64,000 bases of DNA from Bipolaris cookei (lineage: Eukaryota > Ascomycota > Dothideomycetes > Pleosporales > Pleosporaceae), in the NCBI GenBank assembly GCA_002286855.1, contig NRSV01000025.1:1-64000 (forward strand), written 5' to 3'. Positions 33,981 through 45,970 of the stretch are shown here, in pieces. Under the pieces are notes generated by a model. It made no database searches and had not been told where the DNA came from. It saw nothing but the letters and a program-made list of their open reading frames with translations. Every line of letters starts with the position of its first letter. Position 1 is the first letter of the stretch. Position numbers and translations under genes: made by a program.

Positions 33981-35736
33981 TTACCCATCCTCGATACTCC
34001 AAGGAGTGATGAACTTTCCGATTCCATAACCCCAAATATTCTTATTAACTGTCAACGCAACAAAAATTGATCCTGCTACAGACTTGTACGAGTCGATCGC
34101 ATAAGTGGTGGCTATACCTGGCAATGCAGCGACCTGGATACCAGCGCATGTATATCCAACAATAACAATGACTTCCCCACGCCCACTTGCGCTCATACCC
34201 AGCCGAGACGGCAATATTTCCAATAAGCATGATTATGACGTAGGGGGATCATAGTCGGCAACCGCATCTAGGACTCACGAATGCCATTGTTCCTCTTTGT
34301 GCTCCGTAACGACACCCAATTACTGAGTGGTCCAGCAGTGAAGAGGCCGATTAAAGCACCGGCCATAACGGCGAAATTGGTGAAACCAACAAACACGGAC
34401 TTGAAGTTGTACGACGGTGCAACAACAATAATAAATCAATTTAAAGTGCTGCCTGGTTCCCGTGAGGGTCTATGAACACTGTATGCTACAATGTGTATTG
34501 CGAGGCAAACGTGACCTAAGCGAACTTATGTCTAAAAACCTCCCGCGCCTGAGCATCCGTAGTCTCGTTCTTTCCTTTTGTCTCTTTCCTTATTTAACGG
34601 TGCTTCTTTTAGTACGATGGTGCAACAAACGCTTGGCTTTGCGTGAGATTGAGTGTGAGAAAACTGGAACATAACCGGCTGGCGACGAAAGCAGCAAATT
34701 CTACAATGGGAAAAGTAAGAAGTTTCCACGGAACCCAAATCTCGAGAAAGATGGCGCGGAAAGGGTTCGCATTCGGTTGGAACACTCTCCACTGCCACTT
34801 AGCATGTGTGCCCTTGGCGAGATACGGATCGCGCTGTTGGATTTCGGACATGATGAGTTCCTTATTATCCATGGCAGTCGAGATCGCTGTCTCAGCTCTT
34901 TGGATATTGTTGGTATCCTGCTCTGTATCCGAAGTGTTCACCTCTTTCTGAGTGGATATTTTGATTTTCTTCTCCAGAGAAGGCGATTTTTCTTGGCCGT
35001 CTTTTGCACGGGTGCGGTACGCTTGTATCTTGTTTCTGGAAACGCGAAGACGATCACGAGGAACGAGAAACCCAAGAGGGCAGTGTTTAGCCACCAGAAG
35101 TTGCGCCACCCGATTGTCTCTGCCATGGACCCAGACACAATCGGGCCGACCATGAATGAGCCCATATATACTACCTAGTATAGTGTATCCTACTTGCCTT
35201 GGTTATGCAGAAGAAATATATCGGCAATAACCTCGGGCACGGTAGTCTCTGAAGGGCCTGCACCGATACCGTTGACAATGCACACGCCCATGAATGCGCC
35301 GTAAGAGTTTGCCTTTGCACGCCATATCGATGTGCCAAAACTGGTGAGCTAGGACAAGAGGAGTACAGGGCGACGGGCGAAAGAGGAGCCTATGGAAATC
35401 CTGACGTATACCCGTTAGTTATCGCCCAAGATTGACGGGGAATCGGGGCGTTCACCAGATAAAGTTGCTGAAACCGAGGACAAGAATACACACACCTGTA
35501 AATTGAACGGCACCAGCCAGGTCTGTATCGAAGGCCTTCATAAGGGCAGGAAACATTGGGGAAAGAGCCAATGGACCGAATCCTTGAGAGAATGTAGCTA
35601 AGGCCGCTGATGTGATGACAGCCATCTTCCACCCGGCACTCCAGTTGAGCGGATCGTTAGGATCATCATCAGGCTGTGGGACCAAGACTACATGATGATC
35701 ACCTTTGACGAAGTGGTGTGAGCCGACATCAGCCAT
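33981..35736 (-). pseudogene. decayed MFS transporter (DHA1-like)
   Basis: Recognisable pieces lie in order on the minus strand. An N-terminal segment (DPLNWSAGWKMAVITSAALATFSQGF, 35736-35452) is followed by a short block near 35400-35200 with in-frame stops (including a TAG near 35350). Next is GSFMVGPIVSGSMAETIGWRNFWW (35165-35095). A central loop spread over more than one frame runs to about 34600, and a C-terminal segment with the last helices (YAIDSYKSVAGSIFVALTVNKNIWGYG) ends at 33981. Stops, frameshifts and a missing segment around 35170-35190 make it non-functional. The layout matches 12-TM drug or small-molecule exporters. It may be a lost siderophore or toxin-efflux partner of the neighbouring cluster, or unrelated. 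Confidence 0.75.
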
Positions 35737-35769
35737 GACCTCTGTGCCGGGAAGAATCTCGGCGTGCAA

Positions 35770-38417
35770 CTCAGCTTCGAGTTGATGTCACTCCTGAACA
35801 TTATCAATATTGCCCTCAACAATAACAACTAAGAATAGAATCTTACATCTTCATTATAGTCGCGAGGCGCCGTAATGGCGGAGTCCAGTCTGAAACTTTA
35901 CACAATCGAGGTAGCAATAGTGTCGCATGAGTGCTGTTCGAGCCACCTTGTTCTTCATGGTTGATATGTTTGGGGGGTAGGTGGTGAGGTCTTGTTTGCA
36001 GGCTAGTTGTTTCAAAAGGTTATGGTCCTATTAAAGCTATACTGCCCCGGTACAAATAGCTCGGCGGCAGCTGACGATACGGGAAAGATTACGCCGCAAT
36101 CAACTCCGGATGAAATGTCGATATTGGCGAATGGAAATAAGTTTAAACGTGTTGAATGCCAAAGATAATGCCTTGTAAAGCAGACACGGCCTTTGGAAGG
36201 TTGGTGAGGGTACCCAGTAGCCAGGTCGTGCCGTCTTCGCGATATGTAATGAAATGAAAAATGCAGTAAGCCAGATGCAGTAAGCCAGATCAACGCACCT
36301 GTGAAACTGCAAACAGGATGCATGTATCCGACACTGCGAACAGTATATGTGTATTTGACATTTTGATCATTGGCCAATCTCGAGTTACGCCGAATAGAGG
36401 ACCGAGCGGATATCAAGCCATGAGACGGCAAATGCATGGATACACTCCACTGGCTACAAAGTCTAGGCGAGCGACCCGAAAAGACTTTAGAGAGAGAACG
36501 GCACTTGAGAAAAAGGACGGATTCGCGATGAGCCTCCCGTCAGTGTGCAATTACCGAGTTGTAGTTCAGTGTACTGGCATACCAACCTAAATAGCCGATG
36601 CGGGGAAAACAGGCGCCCCCACGAAGAGGCGGCCCAGATCAGCCACCAGGCTCACTCTCATACACAGTACACGAACACGTGCAGTACAGCCGCAATGTCG
36701 GAGTATTTCCTCGGCAGTAATCTTGCTGACAAAATGAGATGTAATAGACGGCACAAAAACTTGTCGGACCAGCATGTGCGCCAGTTTAACTAGTGGCCCA
36801 AGTGGCGGTTGTAGTAAGATTGGGTGTATGGCCCCTGATATGTACATAGCGTTAGTGGTAAACAACAAACGGCCGTGTAATTCTGTGGGGAAACGATGGG
36901 CAAGCGACAAACCCTGGGGAAATCCTCATGCTCTATCAGTTTCATTTGTTGTTAAACGCGCTACGTGGGTATGCCCAACAGGCCTATTTATTGGGCATCG
37001 AGCTGGATGCCTAACAAGAGTAGCACCAACAATGTGACGAAACTACAAGACGTACTTCTGAGACTCTACCCCGATGTTTCAATACACACATGCATGGCTT
37101 GGAATCTCTTTGTACTAAAGATTATGCACCTAAACAATATTTGCCATGTGCTTTCATAGGGCACATGACAGCTGTCAGCAGGCTGGGCCTCAGCCACAGC
37201 CCACCAGGCTTGCATACAGTACTTAACGTGTATATATGCCAGGGTCGGCCCTGATTCTGTACAAAGTTAGCGCATCTAGAGAAATCGAATGTAGCATCAA
37301 GCGCCCGACCAATGATGGCTAAGTCTTCAGATGCATGTGTATAAACCCAGAATGATCGGCCGGTTTTGGCTGGGGTGTCTACTATGAAACCATAAGAGAG
37401 CAAATATAGCGTAGGTACAATGTATGGTCTGTAACAGTATACTTGTGTTTTGGTCACGCGATATATCTCAAAAAATATGAGACCAAGTAGGACTTGGGAT
37501 TGCATCATGCATCTGGTGCACATCGACTTGTGTGAGCCTGGGACAAAATGTGTTGAATCACAGAAACCGGTCGTAATGTGATGAAGTGATGGGCAGTGCA
37601 GATACATATGTAAGTACGCGTTGCTATAGCTAAAATGGCTCAGCCAGTGGTTAACATGGGAGTGTTATACGAGGTGCAGTCGTTGGTAGAGTCCGGGGGC
37701 AGCTGCAAATACCAGGTAAGCAGGAAGGCACTATACCCATTTGGGCGAGAGGCTATAGTATGTGACATCGCTCTTGAGTCTTCAGCGTCTTGAACATCAA
37801 ACTCTATATACGAGACCTGTATAGTGGAAATATCCCTCATCAGCTTACATGTATACAGTGAAAGGTAATTGCAAGGAACACGCATGGTAAATGCAACTGT
37901 ACAGATACGGAGACTTCATCCTTTCCCACTAGCTGGGAGTGACATTATGCGACGCGTAATCATGAGAATCAAGTCTTGTTTGCTCAGTAATCTCATCTTC
38001 CTCGTTCTTCCGAAAATTTAGAGAACCATACAGTGAAAAAAAACCATGCACTCAGCCTGTTTTATATTTGGAGATCCTGTATTTCATAGAACAATGATCG
38101 TCTAGATATAGAAATCATGCTGACTTTGTTATTCCTGATATTGCTAATAACTCAATGTGAACTTCAAAAGCGAGGTTTTGGAAGCTTACTGACTAAGTTC
38201 ATGCGCCTCGTTGAGCGAATGGGACAAACTCGGTCAAAAGTGCGCTGTAGGTATGGCGATCGGTTGAGAAAATCACCAGGGGGGGGGGGGGGGGCATGAC
38301 GTACATGGTATCTTATGGCTTATTTCACTTGTGACGGAAAAGCGGTTGATAGGCTGTTGCCTGTAAAGTATTTTCCAAAGGGTTGAAGGGTTGGTGTTTC
38401 TGGTTTTGGATACAACA
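35770..38417. other. gene-poor stretch, no supported gene
   Basis: Short overlapping frames occur on both strands, the longest about 160 codons at 37122-37607 on the minus strand. None shows a domain or plausible splice pattern. No inverted repeats or SRE sites are visible. A 16-base poly-G run is near the right end. Confidence 0.45.
38279..38294 (+). repeat. poly-G run of 16
   Basis: Sixteen consecutive G residues lie 125 bases left of the next transposon. Such runs are rare and prone to length error in sequencing, so the exact length is uncertain. Confidence 0.9.
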
Positions 38418-38419
38418 TA

Positions 38420-40055
38420 ACGTGTTTCATAAACGAGTTGCTCACCCAAGCGAGTTGCTTACGCCCCACCACCACGTTAACATCAACACAATAACGCGTA
38501 ATGCCTCAACCACATAATATAGAATCCTCTTGTACCGAAGCTAACGTACAGCTTGTTTTATTTGAAATCCGTTCTCGGCATAATCTAAGCCAAAGACGCG
38601 CCGCAGCAATCTACAACGTACTTCAAAGGGTCCTATAGTACCGACTTACTGGGAAGCGCTCTCGACGCGATTGCGAGGCGAACTCAAAGCGTCTAGACAA
38701 GCTAGAGGAGGAGGGGGTAGTTTGACGTGTTCTTGAAGAGACTGCATGAGGATTTGTGCCTACAAAAGCTGCCGTTCGAGATATGGCAGATAAACTACTT
38801 CGGGAACGGGGCGGCAAGACTACTGGCAAGAACTGAGTTGACAACTTTGTTAAGCGTACTCCTGAGCTCAAAATACGCTGGAGCCGTCCACACGATCACC
38901 AGCGAGCTGTCTGCGAAGATCTAGCAGCTATTCAGTGCTTGTTCGACCTGGCGAAGAACACAAAAGAGAAGTAGAAAATTCTCGACAATGATATCTACAA
39001 CTTCGACGAGACTGGCTTTATGATTGGCAAGCTTTTATCACAGATGGTTATCACAGCCTCAGAGGCTCGTGGGAAAAAGAAATTAGTGCAGCCCGGCAAT
39101 CGTGAGTGGGTAACTGTGACCCAAGGCGTTGGAGCGTTAGGTCGTCAGATCCTACTCTTCGTTATCTTTGCGGGCAAGGTTCTTATCAACACCTGGTTTC
39201 AAGATCTACCTCGCGATTGGGTTCTTGAAGTTAGCCCAAATGGCTGGATAAACAATCAGCTTACGGTTGCCTGGCTAAATCACTTTGAGGCGCATTCAAA
39301 GCAGCAAACTATTGGGGAGTACAGACTGCTTATTATAGATGGTCATGAAAGTCATATCTCAGCTGAATTCCAAGATCACTACAACGAGAGAAATTTTATC
39401 CTTCTTTTTATGCCCGCACACTCGTCGCACTTGCTCCAGCCTCTAGATGTTGCCTGCTTCTCGTCGTTAAAGCGCACGTACGCCAACGCCACTAAAGCAC
39501 GACAACGTTGCTTGGGAGGCGAAAACACCACGTAACGCGAAGGAGGTCGAGGCTCAAAGTATGCTCATTCGACAGAGGATAAGAAGGCGAACTATTTCTT
39601 CTGCAAGTTCTTTAGATGAGCAAGTACGGTAGCTAAGTAAAGGTGTCGAGCAAATAGCACATAATATGGTGTTATTACAAGAGGAACAGGCACGCATGCG
39701 AAGCGTAATTGAAGAGCTAACAAAGCGCCGGGGTCGAAAGCGGCAATACGTATACACAGAGGAGACTCTTACTGTTGGCTAGGTATAGGAAGTATTAGCT
39801 GAATAGGCGGGTAGCAGTCGTGGCGATGGCGAGAGCGTGTCGAAAAGGGTGCGATAGAGGCTGTGCAGGCGCTGTAAGGAGACTGGACACAACGCGCGTA
39901 CCTGTACAGTAGAAATAGAAGAGGCAATCGATAGCGATAGTTCTATAGAATAAATTGACTTGTTGTAGCTTTTGAAAAGCTGTGATAAAATTGTGTAATA
40001 TGATAGCAACGTTGGCGTCGTGGTGGGACGTGAGCAACTCGCTTGTGAAACACGT
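38420..40055 (+). mobile_element. broken pogo/Fot1-type transposon
   Basis: Termini ACGTGTTTCATAAACGAGTTGCTCA at 38420-38444 and the near complement at 40031-40055 form the inverted repeats. TA precedes the left end (38418-38419); on the right the next bases are TTTA, so the target duplication is slightly altered. It shares terminus and protein similarity with the deleted copy at 5981-7074. The interior transposase has many stops and a deletion. Confidence 0.85.
38501..39955 (+). pseudogene. pogo/Tigger-like transposase with stops and an internal deletion
   Basis: ATG 38501 starts MPQPHNIESS, with a helix-turn-helix (SQRRAAAIYNV). The frame then meets at least five stops (for example near 38636, 38724, 38747, 38837 and 38973), most explainable by single C-to-T or G-to-A changes from the sister copies. 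The catalytic block is open at 39020-39535 with NFDETGF just upstream, LLIIDGHESH and LLQPLDVACF. After SLKRTYANA the reading passes directly to the tail, so roughly 150-200 bases are missing compared with the copy at 8.4 kb. A CCHC knuckle (CRRCKETGHNARTC) closes the tail near 39860-39905. Confidence 0.8.
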
Positions 40056-40592
40056 TTATTGTAACAAAAAACCATCACAGTCTTTTCGATTGGGAGAAGC
40101 AGGCGCAAAGGAAATTCTAGTTTGTTGAGTAGATACATCTTTGTGCAACGGATGTGCTGAATTTGATCGACTATGTAGGCTGTGGTATTGCTTGTGAGAG
40201 TAACCATATATAATCGATAGACGAAAAATACGAATACAAATAATAGGAAAGACTCATTGGTATCATTTATCGATATACATTCAAGCTTTTGTATTTCTGT
40301 CATTTTTAGAATAGTCCTCCATTTGCTTTACTGCAATCTTGACTTGAGTATCTGGCTTAGATCTTTTTCTTTATAGCTTGAACACATTGTCCCATGGTCT
40401 CGAGCAGAGTTATGTGCAAATTGTATGTAGTCTAGAATCTAGCCACGCGGATTATTGTGGCTTAGTTACAGACCCAGGCAGAGCAAGTAGTCACACATGT
40501 ATTGTGCAACTGATGATTGTGGTGGTGAGGCAGCGACCGCTAGTCCAAGTACAAGATCATGAGCCAAGGCGCTACGTGTTTCTCATCCGATA
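40056..40592. other. AT-rich spacer between two transposons
   Basis: No gene is visible. It ends at the TA target site of the next element. Confidence 0.5.
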
Positions 40593-42732
40593 GTGTAGGT
40601 GGTCAGTGCGTGCAACAGGTCTCTGCGTGCAACACCAACTCTGATATGGGCGCCCACACAAATGAGGCTGTACAGCCCCATACAAAAGCTAATATTACTA
40701 GATTTTCTGGTGGAGTAGTCTGTAAGTGATATATTATATATCTATCTATTCGTATTTCTTCGGCAGCTTGATATTGCGGCCGCGCGTGGTGGTTTTGGGT
40801 GGAGGCTTAGTGAGCGGCTCTGCAACACTATCACCACTTTGAGCAGCCGCAACACGACGACGTCTAGTAACTTTTGACTTGTGAGATAATGAGGCTTTTC
40901 GGATAGGTATATTTTGTATATCCTGAAGTTTTCTTGTAGTTGCAGCAGCGCGTTCTTCAGCTTTACGGGCCCTCGCAGCAGCTAGCTGCGTGGCACGTGC
41001 CTCACGCTCCTTTGCCCTCGCTATCTTAGCCACCTCACGCTCTATCTTTGCTTGTTCTTGAAGCTGCTTTCTGCATGCTGCAGCAGCAGCTCGTGCCTCT
41101 CTATCCTGCTCTTTTTGGAGTTTTGCTGCCTCCTCTTCTTGTTGTTGTATAGCCTCACGCTGTCTAGCCTCTCTGACTGCCCGAGGGCTCCATACAACTG
41201 CTAGGCTCTGGTATTCTTGGTGTTGTTGCAAATCCAAAACTTTATTATGCTTTTGTGGGTGTTTTTTGGTGGTAGTTTCATGCTGTAGTTTCTCCATTTG
41301 AACGTGTAGGAGCTCGTTGGTGACCTGGAGTGAATGGAAAGCCTCCTTCACCCGTTTTACTGCAACTGTAGATGTATCCGGCACTGCAGCGTCAACCAAG
41401 TTGGCGAGGTGTCTATATGTATCTCCATCACCATGGTCTCCAACTTCTGTATCTGTATTGGGTTGTGGGGAGGAGCTGACGAGACGTTTGAGGACGGCTT
41501 CGGCGTTGCGCGGATGAACTCCTGTAGCTGCAAAACTGCTTAGTATATTATTAGATGTGAACGCAGATGTATACGCAGCCCAAAATAAGCGTATAAAGTC
41601 ACTTTTCTGCAGATCTAGCAAAGCTTGGCTGCGGTGGAGGAACTCGTCTAGTTCTTGGCCGTACGCAGTTGCTAGAGGCCCAAACACCGCAACGTCGAGC
41701 GGTTGAAGCCGGTGAGAGGAGTGCGGAGGCAGTACAGCGAGTAGAATCCGATGGGCATCGCAGTAATCGATGAAGGAAGGCGTCACGTGGCTGCCGTGGC
41801 CGTCAAGCAGTAAAAGCCTCCAGTCCCGCTTCGCCTTCTCCTTTGTCTTGCGATCAAAGACTTGTTCAAGCCAGGCTAAGCCAATCTCATTGTTACTCCA
41901 CCCTGTAGGGCTTGTACAGCAGAAAAGCTGGTGTTTTCCAGCCTCTAGGTCGCGTAACCAGTTGTCTCGAAGGCCGCCTTTGCCTTGATAGATGACGACA
42001 GGATCTACCCAGCTTCCATCAGCGCAGACACAACCCATAACTGTTATCCAGTCTCTGCTGCCATCTTGGAGAGCCGCTGACACCTTCTTCTGGTCCCAAA
42101 GAGCCTTTGAAAAGACTCTTTTAGAGCGTGACGTTACCCCAAGGAGGAAGCCCTTCTCATCCATATTATAGATATTATGTGGCTCAACGCTGTACTGATC
42201 GAGCTTATCGTGAAGGAGATGGAAGTAGTTACGGTAATCTTGTATATTATCAGCTTTACAGCGATCCTGATCAATACCGGTGGAGGTTTTGTTGGTGATA
42301 GCATCGCGGTGCCTTCGCAAGAAACGTGTAACCCAGGTATCTGATGGCTCCCATGGCCCAAGTGCGGCGACATATTTCTTGATCATGGCTCTTGAGGGTG
42401 GTAGCGCACGGGCTGATAGTCTCTGTATATACTTTACAAGCTGCTGCTCCTGTGGGGGGGTGAGTAACATGCGTTTCTGTGCAGCAGCTTCATGGGACCT
42501 AGTTTGGCGGTGGTGCCGGCGCGTCAAAGTTGACACCTCAACACCAAACTTTTTCGCAGCTGCGCGATATGAAAGTTGACCTTCTGGACCTTGCGAGTCA
42601 ATTGCTGCAATTGCTTTTGATAGAGCTGTCATAGTGGTGGAGATATCACGCGTTGAAACTGGTGGGTTGAAATCTTGGCAATGGTGTTGGTGTTGCATTG
42701 GGTGATCTGTTGCACGCACCGACCACCTACAC
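40593..42732 (-). mobile_element. intact Fot1/pogo-type transposon
   Basis: The left end reads GTGTAGGTGGTCAGTGCGTG from 40593. The right end, read backwards from 42732, is the same with two mismatches in about 29 bases. A TA duplication flanks the element (40591-40592 and 42733-42734). At 2140 bases it contains one uninterrupted transposase gene. Its termini and protein differ from the ACGTG-ended family elsewhere in the window, so it is a separate lineage. Confidence 0.92.
40746..42698 (-). CDS. Fot1/pogo-type DDE transposase, uninterrupted
   Basis: From ATG 42698 the frame runs 650 residues without a stop; ATG 42632 is an alternative start. An N-terminal helix-turn-helix (LSYRAAAKKFGVEVSTL) is followed by a Tc5/CENP-B-like DNA-binding part (WVTRFLRRHRDAI) and the DDE_1 domain. 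The three catalytic aspartates are visible in NMDEKGF, LLLLDGHGSH and RLQPLDVAVF. The last 170 residues form a long charged, Ala/Glu/Arg/Gln-rich coiled coil ending in a basic tail (RGRNIKLPKKYE). The enzyme would cut and paste the element into TA sites. With matched inverted repeats and no lesion it could be active or recently active. It shows no sign of repeat-induced point mutation. Confidence 0.92.
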   Translation of the reverse strand: MQHQHHCQDFNPPVSTRDISTTMTALSKAIAAIDSQGPEGQLSYRAAAKKFGVEVSTLTRRHHRQTRSHEAAAQKRMLLTPPQEQQLVKYIQRLSARALPPSRAMIKKYVAALGPWEPSDTWVTRFLRRHRDAITNKTSTGIDQDRCKADNIQDYRNYFHLLHDKLDQYSVEPHNIYNMDEKGFLLGVTSRSKRVFSKALWDQKKVSAALQDGSRDWITVMGCVCADGSWVDPVVIYQGKGGLRDNWLRDLEAGKHQLFCCTSPTGWSNNEIGLAWLEQVFDRKTKEKAKRDWRLLLLDGHGSHVTPSFIDYCDAHRILLAVLPPHSSHRLQPLDVAVFGPLATAYGQELDEFLHRSQALLDLQKSDFIRLFWAAYTSAFTSNNILSSFAATGVHPRNAEAVLKRLVSSSPQPNTDTEVGDHGDGDTYRHLANLVDAAVPDTSTVAVKRVKEAFHSLQVTNELLHVQMEKLQHETTTKKHPQKHNKVLDLQQHQEYQSLAVVWSPRAVREARQREAIQQQEEEAAKLQKEQDREARAAAAACRKQLQEQAKIEREVAKIARAKEREARATQLAAARARKAEERAAATTRKLQDIQNIPIRKASLSHKSKVTRRRRVAAAQSGDSVAEPLTKPPPKTTTRGRNIKLPKKYE

Positions 42733-42734
42733 TA

Positions 42735-45700
42735 TGACCCGATTTCATACAGATCAAAATCTTCATACACAGTATGCAGCCGTGGGCTGATTCTTGAAGA
42801 CCGCTTAGCAATTCTTGTCAAGCCTCATTTCTCCCAGCTCTCGCCAAAGTCATGTTAGCCAAGCAAGAGTCTGGATCTTATCGCAGCATAGAGGCTTAGT
42901 AAAGAAGAACCCAAGCCCAAACTCTATTTTCCAAGCGTGGTAAGCGATCAGCTATTTGACTACGTACTAACATGATATGGTACCCTGACTACCTCAACAG
43001 AGCCATGAGCTAGGCTCGCTACGAAAGCATGCTGAGCCAAAAAGAAGAACACTCTGTGAGCTCTGATAGATCCACACAAGTCCGATATTCACCTGACAGT
43101 GTCACATCTAGTGTTGACGGTATGAGAAGAACGGTGGTATTGAACAGTATGGTGCTCAGTGCAGTAGCGCCTGTGAATTCTCTTGGAATCTAGGGCGTGC
43201 ATTTGTCATTGTCAGAGGATTCTCTTTGTACTTTCAATAGAACAGCCATTGGTTGAGAATGAAGAGGACTCGAGTGTCGTAATCGACGAGGGGTTTTGGA
43301 AAGCATTTCAAAGATCTGACAATTCTCCATAGTTTATGGTTTTGGCTGCTGTCGAATACAATGGTATCTCTGATTTTTATTGGGCAAAAAAAGCTGTATG
43401 CGTGGTGATGAGGTGCGTCCATCACAGATGGTGGTCATCATGTAGCATGGGTCTATTTTGATGTGAAACATAATCTGTAAACAAAATCATTCGTAGGGCA
43501 GCAATAACACAATATTGTCCCGCATCATCAAGATACGAGAACCAAATCATCTACCGCACTTCTAGGGTAGAAGTGACACAGATTTGTGAGCGAAGACGTT
43601 GGCCCGTTAGTGAACCTAGTTGTAGTAGACTGCATGTCTTCCTGTCTGAGACATGTTTGTGGCATGACAAGAAGTCTTGTATGGCGCCCTTTCTGACTCG
43701 ATGTTGTGAGACACATCCGGCCCTTCTTGCTTCTCTAAACTCACACATACATGCACTGAAGCCCGAGGTCAAGTCGCATTTCGCATGGTTGATGGTGTTG
43801 AGGACCGGCTCAGGCGGAATGCCAAGCGTCGATATGGCCCGGTGAAACGCTACGAAAAAGTTCAGGCAACTGAAGCTGTGCTGGTAAGAAGAATGGTTTC
43901 AGCCAGGCGTGGTAGCGTTGGCAGCGTGATAGTGTTGGCAGCGTGCTAGACCCAGACAAGACGAGTGTTCGTATTTGCGGTGCTTCATGTCAGCATTGGG
44001 AGCGTGGCAAGGAGAGATTTTCATCCGAGGCCGTCTGGTTGCGAGGACGTGGCCCGTGAGAACGATTGATAGACATGCCTTACAGCCCACTTTTGTTTGA
44101 CATATCGGTCCACAGCAACCAGGTCATCGTCGCTACCACGTTTTAGGGATCTATGAGACTCTTTTGGTGTGGAGAAGTGAGGATCATTCACGTGCGGGGC
44201 ATAGTGCGCGGCAGAAGCGTATTAGCGTCTAGGCGATCCTTGCGACCCCTTTCGTCGAATGTCGCTCATCGTCGTCGTACGTTTGGCGACATGGCAACAC
44301 AGACGATCTCAATATCAGACTCTAACAGATGACGACTTTACCAAGCTTATGCTCGTACTCAGATTCCACGTGGTGGAGAGGAGGCCTGTGGGAAACCTTG
44401 TCCAACCTGGGGAATCCAGGTAAACGGCGGCTGCAGCTGTATGAATGTGACCGACACCAACCACGACACAACCGAGAGTATGATACACAACTACTTAGTA
44501 TAGTATACTTACACACTCAAACGACGGTCGCCGGCCTTGGTCGGGCCAATGACAGCAACTGTTCCACCACCAACGGCCCATTCCCACACGAGGAAAGGCA
44601 GCCCGACTCGCGTGCCGCTCCTCTGCCGTGTTCACGTCGCCTGCAGGTAGAAGAAAAGGCAAAGTGCAACCAGGCCTCTGGATCGTAATCACGCTTCTGT
44701 TTGTTTTGTGCCCGCCCCCCTCCCCCAATTGATCATTCACATCTTCGAGTCCGACGGCATGGCGACTAGGTCCTTGGCTGGAGAAGCGCGCGTGTGGAGC
44801 GTACGCCGTCAATGCTGAAGGGCCATGCGCCTTAAGTATATCGCATGATTCCAACAGGTGCTTTGAACACCTAGTGGCAGAGGGTGCCAAGGTGGACCAC
44901 TGAACAGCCCATTGCTCTACTTACGCCGGTCCAAGCCTCAGCTAGCCATTGCTCGAGAGTAGCAGAGTACTCTACTTAGAGTATACCCGTATGCCCAGCG
45001 CCCACCACCATGGCACAGTTGCATGGCCACCCAGGCTTACATGAGATTTGGGTCAGCGAAAACGCACTTTACGAGAATCAGGCTGCGTCTCCGAAAATTT
45101 CATTTGGGCGTGCGCTTCTGATCGGTGCGATGGGTATCCTGCTGACGGTACCCTGTAGCTCGCTTACATGATCCACGAATCGAATCATCCACATTCGATA
45201 CGTCCTCTCCTGTGATCCTCCAGATCCCGCCACGTTCCTGCATACGTATGTTCGCGCCGACCAGCTTGCCTGCAGATCCCTGCGGGTGCCGATTTGCTTC
45301 TCAACCCGACCCGGAAGAGGTAATATGTCCAACGGTGCAGACACCCCGACCCCCGGTCATAGCACGGCATAAGCAGCACACAGAGGCGTACCAACAACAA
45401 AATCTCTCGTACTGGTTCACCTGAAACAATTTATCCGTCTGCCTACATAGATGGTGGCACCATCTTGTTCAAGGGCAGACCATACTCGTCGCCCGTTGGG
45501 GAAAAAATGCAATTTACCCGCAACCGCAACCGCAACCGCAACCGTAGTGAGATGAGACTGTGTGCAGTTACTGTGCACAAGCATTTCCACCCTCAAGGCA
45601 CGAAGCTCACGGTGTTTCATTCTGCTGTAGATCCCGGCAGCTCCCGGCATGTAACACAAGGCGTGCTAGGATCAACTTCTGTGACTGTCTCACAGTACTC

Positions 45701-45970
45701 GTTGTTGCCATGTTTTGAGTCATGGATCCGCGGAAACTTTTCAGGCAGACCTGCGATCCGTTGGGATCACGGAACTATTGGCAAAGGTTCCCGTCAAGCG
45801 GGTACTTGGAAAGCGGGGAACGTGCTTAAGGACGCTCATGGAACGTCCTTTAACCATGCTCTCACGCGACCCTTGCCTCAGGAACTCGAGGGTAAAATAC
45901 TCATGCCTTCCCCACAGGGCTTATTGACAATTCCATTCTTCGGACGCCTCGTGGCTTCTATCATCACACT
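42735..45970. other. gene-poor stretch, no supported gene
   Basis: Only short, overlapping frames are present and no domain is recognisable. A near-direct repeat (GGCGTGGTAGCGTTGGCAGC, then GTGATAGTGTTGGCAGCGTG) lies near 43905-43940. A hexanucleotide repeat is near 45518-45544. The final part should contain the promoter of the membrane protein gene at 45971. Confidence 0.45.
45518..45544 (+). repeat. short tandem repeat, unit CCGCAA
   Basis: About four and a half copies of a 6-base unit. It lies in a stretch open on the plus strand (Arg-Asn repeats), but I do not regard that frame as a gene. Confidence 0.85.

Noticed and set aside
37122..37607. 161-codon minus-strand frame
   Set aside because: No domain, no splice signals, unusual composition, and it lies in a region without other coding signs.
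44495..44890. 131-codon minus-strand frame
   Set aside because: It overlaps another frame of similar length on the plus strand and shows no family features.
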